Source: Stercorarius parasiticus
Taxonomy: Eukaryota > Chordata > Aves > Charadriiformes > Stercorariidae
Assembly (NCBI GenBank): GCA_013396915.1
Contig: VWZL01001362.1
Coordinates: 2,138-66,137, forward strand
Direction: 5' to 3'
DNA length: 64,000 nucleotides
The translations under genes and the position numbers were made by a program. Under the pieces are notes generated by a model, which did no database searches, had not been told where the DNA came from, and was given only the letters and a program-made list of their open reading frames with translations. Shown here piece by piece: positions 10,550-20,800 of the stretch (its first letter is position 1; every line of letters starts with the position of its first letter).

Positions 10550-13500
10550 CTGTTAAAATAAAATAACAAGTATTAGAGAGATGACTAATTTTTGTGGGAA
10601 GTAAACTCACTTATTTTGACATCACATCATTTTTCAGCCACAAAAGAGGAGGTCTACAGAACGGGGGTTTATTTTCATATTTCAGGAAGTTATTTTTCAG
10701 GACCCAGACATTCTGCACTTGTAATACACGCATCCTAGGGAATGTGGGCTTGCTGTTTTACTGCTAGCCTCAACCAGGAATCATGATAGTAAACAAAAAT
10801 GCAATGTTACCAGGCAATTTTAATAACACATTGCATTCTTTGATTAACTATTTATCTGAACATATCTATGTTGTTTAAAACAGAGAAAGGCTTTCCTAAA
10901 ATTTATAAATCTGAAGAGGAAAAGGATCTTCTATCAACAAAAGGAGACAAATTTTAGACTCCATGGGGTAATGTTAAACAGCCAATTTTACTGAAACAAT
11001 ACAACAAGTTACGCTTCTGGGACAGACAATTCAAAAGAAAGCACTTAAGAAAAATGCCAGTAGTATCACAGCCAAAGAATCAGTTTGAATTGGAAGTTTT
11101 TAAAGCCTTCATCCTCTGCAGGGATAAAACAGTAATTCCTCAGACATAAAGCCAAAGTTCCTGGTTGCCTTGGGGAGTACAACAAGCACTGAAGTATAAA
11201 ACATTCTCAACACATTCTCAGTGGAGTGGGAAGCACAGAGGCACTCTCCTCCATCAAGGAACGAGTCTTAAAGAATGCATTTTAAACTGCAGCCTTCTGC
11301 TACTGTTTTTGTCAAGTTTACACTAACGTTAGACCTCCATCAAAATTAAATTATTTAATTGTGAAGTTACGGTTTACAGCAACCTTAATAGACATTTTAG
11401 TGCAAAAGCAAGAGTGTTTGATATATTCCTACTTACCCATAGCAGCTTCTTTTGTCAAACGGCCATGGTATTTTGAGCACTCCACTATCAGCTTCTGAAG
11501 CTCTTCTGTGCTATGCTTGGACAGTTCCCTGACAAAAGCTTCCGAACATTTCTTTGTATGGATAGAGGCAGGACGTATAGTTTCTGTACGACCATGTTTG
11601 AAAGCCGCAGTACTACAAGACTCGTATGTAGCAACAGTCTGATTATATTGTCGAAAGAAAGCCATCTGGAAGGCAAGCTGAGCCACAGCATCTGGGCTTA
11701 CCTTCTTCTGCTTTAGAAGGTCCTTGCCCCCTTCATGGAACTGAATCAGATTAAGAGACAGTGCTTCTACACTGGCATCAAATTTCTGTTTCGCTTTTGT
11801 AATTCCTGCTTTTAAGGCATCATTCAGCTTAAAGTCAAGTTTCTGCACTGCTCTAGAAGAGTCTACTGAAGCAGGCTGGGACTGGGGGCTGATGGCTGGT
11901 GCCTTAGTGCTATCTTTAAAAACCTCATTCTGGAACCTGAGCACAGCCACACCATCTCCCCAGGAATGTTCAAAATTAATTCCTGCAGTGCCATCCTTAG
12001 TTATAATAAGATTAAAGGATTTGTCATACCAGCGGTTAGCACCATCCCCATGCAACATAGTGTGGGACAAGTGCACGAAGTCTTTAATGGGAAAGTCATC
12101 TAAACTTAAACAAAACACAGCAGAGTCTACTTTTTGAAGAGCTTCTTCATTGCCATTATCCAGAAGATTCTTTCTCAGCAACGCCCACGTATCTCGGTTT
12201 TCACTGGATAGGTAGCCGAGAGGAAAGGCCGGGGCTGGACTGTTGTCGCTAAGGATGTATTTCAAGTGTGCTTGTATTTCTGAAGGTTTCAACATATTTC
12301 CATCTCTATCAAGAACATCAAATATATAAAAATTCCCATTTCTCAGTACCAGTAAATGTTTTGCCTTTTCATCTGTATAAAGCTCATCTCTGTTGAGTTT
12401 AGGCAGCCGCGTAGAATTGAAAAGCCTGAAGTACTGAGACATATCTAGGGGGTATGCATTGACCATGTAGGCACCAAACCAAGAAAGTGAAGAAGGCACA
12501 AATCGTATAATTTTTTTAAAGACCTCAGTGTCACTTTTTTCCGGATTGAGGTGAAAAACCTCTGGTTCAAGGAGACCAGCCCTGAAGGTCTTCATGAAAC
12601 GTATAGCAGAAACTGTCATGTTCGTAGCTCGTATGAGCTGATCGTTATATTCAGATTTCGGATCAGGATTAAAAGACATAAATGCATTAAAATTCAAAAC
12701 AACAGGTTCACGTGCTTTTAGGTACATGTCAAACCAGGGACCTGAAAAGGGAGAGTTGAAAAATAGGTCAGAACAAAAAAGCAGCTTACTGAGTCAGACC
12801 AGAGGTTCATGCAGTCAATATCCTGTCTCCAACAGTGATCATGAATAATACCTCTTCAAGTTCATACAAACAAGACAAAGATGTGCAATAATTCCCCCAA
12901 GGATTCTCCCAACCTCTAATTATGAAGAAAGGTACTGTTGTCTAATTGTAAAAATGCTGTATATGGAGCAATCCATATCAAAAGTGTCAATGTCAGCAGC
13001 AGCGAGAGCCAATTTCCGTGTTTTCCGTATAGCTCAGTGATAAACCATAACTCCCACCACATACAATGCAGCTCCCCAGGACTGTACTTTGGTGCACACC
13101 TCACATCTGGAATGGAATATGCCTTTACCTATTCTTAAGCTATTGATTTCTGCAACCCTCTGTCACTGAGGGGGCATGGTTCTCTTTAGAACCACATTTA
13201 TTTCTGATCCAGTGTTCTGCTCATTCCTGGCAGCACTCCTCCATCAACATTTGCTGTTTTACTTTTCCACCTCCTTCCTCTTTCTATCCACTAAAATGAT
13301 CAGCACAGGCCAAAACTCTTGATACCAATGCATTCCCATTGGTCTCTCAAGCTGGCAAAAAGACGAGGTTACAGGGGACCTCACAGTTATTCTTCCAGGC
13401 CTAGAACCAACTTCAGAAAGCAGAATTACATTTGATACCCACAGGTCTTTTAGACAGTCTGTCAGCATAACAAGAAGCATGAATGTGACCCAAAGGTTTT

Positions 13501-15262
13501 GTGCTTGACAAAACCAACCAAATCAATCATAGCTCTACAAAGCAGTCACACTTTTACACCTGCCTATGAGTTAACAAAAATCCAGGGGGCATATGCAGAG
13601 AAGGCATTCTTTAAGTAAGTTCTGTTTCATTATCATTAGCAAGTTCAAACTCAGCAAGCTCTGGTATTGCACAGTAAGTGGACACAGACCAAGGAAGCAA
13701 GTGCACACCAATTTCATCTCAAGGCAGCCACTGTATCAAAAATTATTATTCCAAGCTTGGATTAGTCACCAGTAGAACCTTCTAGCTGGGCTGTTAAGAA
13801 GGGCAATGGGTAACTCGAGGACCTAAATTACAACTTTAATTCCAGGTCCTCACAGGTGAGTAACTAGCCTTCACCACATCCGTCAGCGTCACGTAGCCTT
13901 TTAACCTTGGACTTGAAAGTCCAAAGTGGAGGCAATTATACCTACTTTCAGAAACCAATTTCAAGTAGAACAGGTCTTTCATGAGACCTAAATAAAGAAT
14001 AATAACTAAACAAAAAGGAATACAAAAACCCCACAGTTCACAGACACAAAGCAGCACGCTGGTTAGTGTTGACAAACACCATAAACCCACCAGTTAAAAC
14101 CCCAGATGTTGTTCAACATGAATGGAAAGTAAAAGATAACAAACCGAACAGCAGCTTTAGTGAAATGATCTGGTATTCTCTACAGAACTCGTGGTAGCTA
14201 CCACTCTTATAGTTAGTCTCAACAGATAGCAAGGACAGAAGCGCATTCACTGGGCAACATGCAAACTTCTACTTCCACAGGTATCTGAATACTTCCACCT
14301 CTGTTGCTATCCACCCAATACTTTCATAAGCAGACACTGGTATTTGTAAGTCAATGGAAGCAATAATAAGGAAGAATAATAAAAAGCTATATGCATACTC
14401 TCACTCTCTTAATGTGTTTTTCTTTATTCTCATCTTGCTCTTTCTGTCACTCCTTTTGTTTTGCTCTTTAGCACAATATGGTTTTGTAGTTTTGGGGAGG
14501 GTTTAAGTCCAGAGCACTGGCCACCTCTGCCTCCCAAAGCTTAGTCATATTCTCTGACCCTCTTAGAGTTCAGTTTTCTTTCTAAATAACTTGGAATTAT
14601 TTGAAAATGATTGCTTTGGTTTCCTTAAGGAAGTTACCAGTTAAGCTCCTCTATTAGACAGCAACGAAAAAAGATCAACCCCATAAACTCAAATTTAAAT
14701 ACAGTAACTCATGAAAAAGTACCACCTCTCCAATATCCAGCTGCCTCTGGTATATACAAGTGAGATGATGGGCATTTTTCTTTCCATCAGAGACTCAGAA
14801 TTTGCTCAAATACAATCACAGGTAATATTCACAGTACGTTAGTCCAAGTTTACAGAGTAGAGAACTTAATGCTACAAATAAAATAGGCTGAAGCTTATAA
14901 ACTGCCTGTTACAAAGCATGATGATCTACAGACTCCGTCTACATCCAACAGGCCAACATACCTGTGATATAACTAGTATGCTTGTTTTGATTATCTTGAG
15001 CAACCAGTTGCTCATGCAGCTCTCTTCCAATTCCCTTTTCAAAGTGATGAGCAAGTTCTTCAGTTTTCCTAAAGCAATTAGTAAGAGACAAAATGCTGTC
15101 AGAAGTCATATTTTTTATATGTAACACTTGGCTTTGAAGCAGCACATGATACTGCAATACGCATATCTTGTTTGTCCATACCTGAATTGGTCATCATTTA
15201 AAAGCGGTTTCTGGGCGTTCAGATATCTCGTAATTGTATCTTCTAGTTTGGGAACTGGCAGT
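10218..15262 (-). CDS. CPT2: Carnitine O-palmitoyltransferase 2, mitochondrial (exons 2-5; exon 1 missing in gap)
   Basis: On the minus strand, 15262-15182, 15068-14962, 12741-11437 and 10549-10218 join in frame to 1825 coding bases with GT/AG borders throughout. The exon lengths 81, 107, 1305 and 332 are those of human CPT2 exons 2-5. The enzyme sits on the inner face of the inner mitochondrial membrane and turns long-chain acylcarnitine plus CoA into acyl-CoA and carnitine, the last step of the carnitine shuttle before beta-oxidation. Family hallmarks are present: [10 protein letters not shown] at the visible N-terminus, [13 protein letters not shown], the catalytic histidine in FEHSWGDG (codon at 11966-11968), [16 protein letters not shown], and the C-terminal [18 protein letters not shown] and [17 protein letters not shown] blocks. 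No frameshift or internal stop is seen. The start codon and targeting peptide are not in the readable sequence. Divergent to SLC1A7 and convergent to CZIB. Confidence 0.97.
10550..11436 (-). other. CPT2 intron 4 (non-coding)
   Basis: AT-rich intron of 887 bases with a GTAAGT donor at its exon 4 end. I see nothing else in it. Confidence 0.8.
11437..12741 (-). CDS. CPT2: CPT2 large coding exon 4 (catalytic core)
   Basis: This 1305-base exon holds most of the enzyme, from [15 protein letters not shown] to [14 protein letters not shown]. It includes the catalytic His in FEHSWGDG (plus coordinates 11966-11968), the CoA/carnitine-side motif [12 protein letters not shown] and [20 protein letters not shown]. 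Acceptor CTTTTCAG, donor GTAAGT. The frame is fully open. Confidence 0.98.
12742..14961 (-). other. CPT2 intron 3 (2.2 kb, non-coding)
   Basis: Intronic sequence with canonical borders (GTATGT donor at the exon 3 side). Short open frames on both strands have no recognisable content. No named repeat is seen. Confidence 0.8.
14962..15068 (-). CDS. CPT2: CPT2 coding exon 3
   Basis: This 107-base exon encodes [35 protein letters not shown] and the first base of the next Gly. Acceptor GCTTTAG, donor GTATGT. Only 113 bases of intron separate it from exon 2. Confidence 0.96.
15182..15262 (-). CDS. CPT2: CPT2 coding exon 2
   Basis: This 81-base exon encodes [20 protein letters not shown] and then LNDDQF, with split codons at both ends. 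It begins one base before the Leu codon, the phase expected if exon 1 ends two bases into an Arg codon. Acceptor CCTTCAG, donor GTATGG. Confidence 0.95.
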
Positions 15263-15973
15263 CTGAAGGAAGAGGAAGAGACGTGCACTTTATAAGCAAT
15301 GGTACTAATGAAGCCTGTTTCTTACACAGCGGTCTCTCTTTGCCTCCCCTCTTCCCTATCCTTCCTTTTATCCCATATTATCCAAACAGCTCAAAAGCTT
15401 CCTGTGGAAGATGAGAAGAAAGGGAATAGATGGACATATGTCACCACAGCATAAGGTTCTTGGAAAACAAGGCAGAAAACCAACTTGACCACCTCATTAC
15501 GAAGGTATTGCAGTGGAGGGTCTCAATACCTTACAGGGAATCCAACAACATGAACCGTTGCAAGGAGAAGCAGCTATTTAGGAGGACGCTTTAGTTCAGC
15601 AGCCACCCCTGCATCGGGACCTCTCCTCACTGCTGGGGCTGAACATCGACTCTTTCTTGCAAATTTCCTAACTAGTATCTTTGTCATCTTCCTCTCACCC
15701 TTAACACTAAAACGCTCTTTTTACTATTAAATAACCCTGTTACACTCACGGAAGTTACTTTGCAACATGAAGGGATGTGTCAGTAGCAGGCCTATAGTCA
15801 CATTTACTCTTTAAAAAATAAAATCATTCCTGCCCGCTGTGATTTAGGAAGAGCACGTACAACATGAGGCGAGTAGCACCCGCCGAGCACGGCTGTACAG
15901 ACCCGGGAGGGAGGGCATTTCCCCCCCCCCTCGCCCCCTCCTCACTGCGGACACCCGGAGCCGCCGGCCCCAC
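15263..15973 (-). other. CPT2 intron 1, visible part
   Basis: From the exon 2 acceptor toward the gap, sequence is AT-rich until about 15850 and then becomes strongly GC- and CpG-rich (15880-15973, with a C run near 15920). I could not place an exon 1 donor in this visible part on the minus strand. Confidence 0.65.
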
Positions 15974-16294
15974 NNNNNNNNNNNNNNNNNNNNNNNNNNN
16001 NNNNNNNNNNNNNNNNNNNNNNNNNNNNNNNNNNNNNNNNNNNNNNNNNNNNNNNNNNNNNNNNNNNNNNNNNNNNNNNNNNNNNNNNNNNNNNNNNNNN
16101 NNNNNNNNNNNNNNNNNNNNNNNNNNNNNNNNNNNNNNNNNNNNNNNNNNNNNNNNNNNNNNNNNNNNNNNNNNNNNNNNNNNNNNNNNNNNNNNNNNNN
16201 NNNNNNNNNNNNNNNNNNNNNNNNNNNNNNNNNNNNNNNNNNNNNNNNNNNNNNNNNNNNNNNNNNNNNNNNNNNNNNNNNNNNNNNNNNNNNN
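15974..16294. other. Assembly gap (321 N) at the expected CPT2 exon 1 / promoter
   Basis: A run of 321 N, flanked on both sides by GC-rich, CpG-dense sequence. It lies just where CPT2 exon 1, its start codon and its promoter should be. The true missing length may differ from 321. GC-rich first exons are commonly lost from bird assemblies. Confidence 0.95.
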
Positions 16295-16385
16295 CCCTGC
16301 CCGGGCGCGCCTTGGCAGCGGCGGCTCCTCCGGCGCACGGCCGTCCCGGGGAGGGGGAAATCCCGTCTGTAAAACTCAGGGTTGC
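16295..16385 (-). promoter_or_regulatory. CPT2: GC-rich flank of probable CPT2 CpG-island promoter
   Basis: CpG-dense sequence continues about 90 bases beyond the gap and then drops abruptly to AT-rich DNA at about 16390. With 15880-15973 it forms a CpG island interrupted by the gap, fitting the promoter of the housekeeping gene CPT2. Transcription start not identifiable. Confidence 0.5.
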
Positions 16386-17730
16386 GGAGAGCTTTCATGA
16401 AGCATTTTAAAATTATTATTTCATTTGGAAAGTGTATTATTTGATGCACGCTACCGACGTAGCAAAATTACCCGGTGTTAGAAGATGTCCAGAGTGGGAC
16501 AGTGCAGCGTTAGTTCAGTCCTCTTCTACATATGCATTAATAAAATTCTCTCTGATCCTGTTGTTTTGACAGTGTTTTTGTTCAGCATATAGACTCCACA
16601 TACTTTTTTCTCTTTTTTTTTTTTGGTGCGTGTCGGTATGTCTTACTGGCCATACATTATTCATCTCCTGCTCCAAAGAGCACAGTTGTATCTCTCATGA
16701 GCTTTTTTACTCATATGTGAGCATGTATCAACAAATACTGTATCACGGTATAAAATACAATATTGTAAACACACAGTTTTGTTGTACTGTATGGAATATT
16801 TTCCATAAAGCCACTAAATAATCTTAAAATAACCCAGAAACCAAAGAAATGTTTCAGTCAGAAAGCGTGGCACGGTGAACGGTTGTGGTGGTGTATTTTT
16901 ATCAGATACTCACTCGCATAAAAATCAGCGTTGGGATTGAACGCGGACACAGCAAAGGAAAGGAAAGCAATCCCTGTGGCTTAGTCTGATAATCCTCTGA
17001 AAGTAAATTGGCCCTACTCTAATCAACATAGTGGTTGGAGAAAAAGTGAAATCATTTCACTTCCAAGATAATAAATGACAAATGCCAGAAGGTGTCCTTG
17101 GGTGCCTGAGTATACAGCTATTTTCTGTTCGATGCATGGCTCTTAGGCTACTCATTCAGCCCTTTTTTGCCATGAAAACAAAAACCCCAAGCCTGCTTTA
17201 GTTAATGAAGTTCAGTTTCACCTAGCTTGCCCTGTTGTGATAGTCCAGTTCAAAATGTTACCTGCTCAGCCCTTTAGAATATCTGCAGTAACATTCATTA
17301 CTTTTACCCATTTGAACGTGTGACTCGCACTGTTCCCTTTCCAGGTTTCGATGTCCAGATCCCATCCAGGGAGAATGAGGAGCGCACTCAAACACCATTT
17401 TTCTCCCAGGAGTGTCACTTTGTTTTCAACCGGTCTTGTTTTAGAAATACTACTGCATTCTGTTCTAATTTTCCAGAGCCCCCTAATCTTCTTCCAGGGT
17501 CTTAATGATGTAGTCGATAATAGGATTGTTGGTATTAATTTGGAACAATAATGCCAGCTGCTTGCTTGGTGGCTATTGGCAGAGGGGTGACCTTGCAGGT
17601 CAGCTAAGCAGAACTGGAAGTGCTTTGATCTGATCTATACAGAGCTAGATCTGTCCACCCAAACAAGAGGAGCCAGTGAATTCTCTCTCCATGGGATGCT
17701 GATTCTTCTCCAAAGAGCACGGAGGACAGC
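16386..17730. other. CPT2/SLC1A7 divergent intergenic region and SLC1A7 5' flank
   Basis: About 1.3 kb of mostly AT-rich sequence with a T run at 16613-16624. It should contain the SLC1A7 promoter and 5' UTR. A TAATCC core (CRX/OTX-type homeodomain site) occurs at 16990-16995. No coding exon was recognised here. Confidence 0.55.
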
Positions 17731-17871
17731 ATGGCAGTGGGTTTTGATGCAATCCTCGCTCGGATCAAGGATGTTTTTAAAAGAAATGGTTTGCTTATTC
17801 TCTCGGTGTTGTCGGTCACCATCGGCTGCCTTCTCGGATTCTTCCTGAGGACGAGACGGCTCTCCCAGCAG
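17731..17871 (+). CDS. SLC1A7: SLC1A7 coding exon 1 (residues 1-47, TM1)
   Basis: This 141-base coding part starts [20 protein letters not shown], runs through the hydrophobic TM1 [19 protein letters not shown] and ends RTRRLSQQ before a GTACGT donor. The ATG is in a strong Kozak context (AGC before ATG, G after). Confidence 0.95.
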
Positions 17872-20800
17872 GTACGTGTGGCACCGCCGTGTTTCGCTAC
17901 ATGGAAAATACCGTACTTACGTAACAAAAGACATAGCAACTTGCAGAACTTCGGGACTGGACCGTTGAAGATAAAAAGCATGTATGTGTGTTTGTTAAAT
18001 TCATTTAATTTCATTTGTTTGTTAATCTACACTGTTCTTTGGGTCTTTTTACACATTCTCAAACAATGCGTTTGCAAAGGGTTCTGGTCTTTAAGACACC
18101 TAGTGAGCCTAGCATAAGCATATTATAATGTTGCAAGTAGGGGTAATAATAGTGGGTGGGTGTTTAGCTAGATGAAATGTAGCATCTAATATAGACCCGT
18201 AAAAAACTAGACGTGCAACATATTCATTGGATTTTATGTCACCTTGGAACATGCCCGTCTAAAGAAAACACTGGGAGGATTTTTCATCATCAGATGTACA
18301 GAGGTACAGATGATTATATTACACCAATGGTGTTCTGTATTGATAAATTTGAGATTTGCCATCATTAACAGACCATTAAAGTTACTTGGGTTTTCTCCTC
18401 CAGCATACTTCAACTAAGCTCTTTGCAGGTACTCATTTCTTTCTGCTGTATCATTCAGACAGAATAGAGAGGGCAACTTGCATTGCTGAATACGTTGTTT
18501 GAGCACAAAATATAAATCTCAATTTAAAAACATGGCACTTAGTAACTGTGACTAAACTAAGACAATTCTTCATTCTGCTACTGCTAACTGCAGTCTGGAC
18601 ATCTTTTATGTCCAGGCAGTAGCTTCATACATCTAGCAAAACACACAAAATACAGAATGAAGAGATTATTCAGGGCAACCTATTAACAGTAGTCCCCAAC
18701 AGATAGCATATTTCATTTTTGTCTTCCTTTGTAAAGGAACGAACAATGTAGTGTGTTTTTGTTGAATTACAACACAATACGTAATTAATTAATTTTAAAA
18801 TGATCTTTTAAAGCCTACTATCTTTGCCACCTTATATACCAAAGCTGCAGGTTTTACCAATGTTATCTGATCCAGAGCTCTAGCAGGACTCATGAAGTCA
18901 GATAGTGTTTATCCCAAAACAATAAGCATCTCTCCATGTATTTCTAGGAAATTAGTTATTTCCAGTTTCCTGGTGAGTTACTGATGAGGATGCTGAAAAT
19001 GTTGATTCTCCCACTGGTTGTCTCAAGGTAAGTGAGGACAATGATTATTCCAGTAACTTTTTAAGTTTCCTAAATGAGACATGGCATCACCACTATTTTG
19101 GGTTTAACTGAATTAATGTCAAAGTGCCAGGACCATTACTGACTGCTGTATATTCATATTTTAGTGGAGCTATGAACTTATTTTTAATCACTAGGAACAT
19201 TTATGCAATACCTCATATAGGTATTATTTTCTTTAAAACCCATGTTGTTGGTTTTTTAATTGATATTTCCTTCTTTCCTTGTAATGGGAGGACTTTTCCC
19301 TTTATGCTAACTAGAAGTTAAATACATAGAATAAGTAAAGCCTACTTTAAATCTAAACAATTGAAATAATACACCATTCAAATAAGATGAAAAAGCACTG
19401 TTAATTTAAAGTCCTCTGCAGTATTTTGAGAGACGTGCTGTAGAATGATGAATATTGAAATAAAACCAACACGTCTCCAGTGAACTAATGATCCGCACCT
19501 GGCTTCAGCTGGAAGTGAAAGTGATTTCTTAGTACATTAAAGGCAGAACCTTTAGTGGTGCCACTTCATTGGTGTCAGGATTAATCTAGATCCTGGTGCT
19601 GAGGAATGGTGCACGGTGGCTGCCTCTGCATAATTTAGGATAGCTTTTTCTCTCCTCTAAATTTGTCTTGTCTTCCAACTGTCTGCAATCACAAATACCA
19701 GTTGGATGGCCAAAAGCTGTCAGCCCGCTGCTGAGAGAAGACATAAGGAGAGTAACAAAGCTAACTTTACCTAACCAGATCTGAGAAAAAATCTTGCACT
19801 CTTTGTTGCCTTTCCTCAAAAGCACTAGCTTCTAGAACTGAATACAAAGGCCAAAAACTCACGTTCCATTATAAGAAAAAGATAAATTTCTAGGCTTCAG
19901 ATCACCAAGAGCTGCTGAAAATAAGTACAACCCAGCACTAATTTATTTTTAAATCATATACTTTTACATCTATGTTCTCATGGTTTTTCACAGAATGAAG
20001 CTGATTCGTGGTGCTTGCATGCTGAGAACTGGCCATAGTATGACCAAGGACTCATACCTGGTTCTGTCCCACGCAGCTAGAGAACATCAAGAGAAAATAT
20101 GTTAGATTTTTTTGAGAGGTGAAAGGGGAGTTTTCCAAGGACAACAAGAATCTCACATGAGGAAGTGATGTAGTAAGGACATGAAAGGGTAGGAGCTGAG
20201 TCACATGCTCTTCCCTAAAATGTATAGTTCTTTAAATCCCCTTGGCTTTTAGAGATGCTGGGAGGAGAAGCGGCACAGTGGGGAAGAGCTGCTCTGACAC
20301 AGTCTGTGATAGCTCTGGGTTACCTACAGATGTGTCAGGAGTGAGCCGCTGAGCCGCACTGTTAGAACTGATGGACTCTCTCCTCTGGGGAAGGAAGAGA
20401 AGAAACTTTACAGATCTTGAAACAGATTAGCTCTCATTGTAAGACAGTGTGAGTCTATCTTCCTGTATAACAATCTAACCATCACTTGCTATTGCATACT
20501 GAAATTTCAGGGTTTTGCAAGCAAAAAATACTCTAGATATAATTACATTCTTGTACAGTCCTTTTTTTCTTTTTTCCACACCAAGCACAGTATTTCCCAC
20601 ACATATTTCTCATAAAATGAGTAGACCAGTGCTCTGTGTTTTTACCAGTCTGCGTACACATTTAAACTAAATTTCTTTGTGGATTTGGAATATTCTTAGA
20701 CTGTCCTGTGGGAGCAACAACATTTAAATTATCTTCTAAATTACTCTGTATTATTGTTTACAAAAGCCAGGGGTACAGCACCAAGCTCTAATTTTACTCT

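Noticed and set aside
12938..14090. Short open frames on both strands in CPT2 intron 3
   Set aside because: None shows similarity to a known protein or fits CPT2 splicing; the flanking exons already join in frame.
15844..15973. CPT2 exon 1 in the visible GC-rich flank left of the gap
   Set aside because: Minus-strand translation shows no CPT2-like N-terminal sequence and no suitable donor in the required phase.
15844..16449. Open frames of 201 and 178 codons on the two strands
   Set aside because: Both run through the N gap and are artefacts of translating N as X.
17604..18014. 136-codon minus-strand open frame
   Set aside because: It is the antisense shadow of SLC1A7 exon 1.
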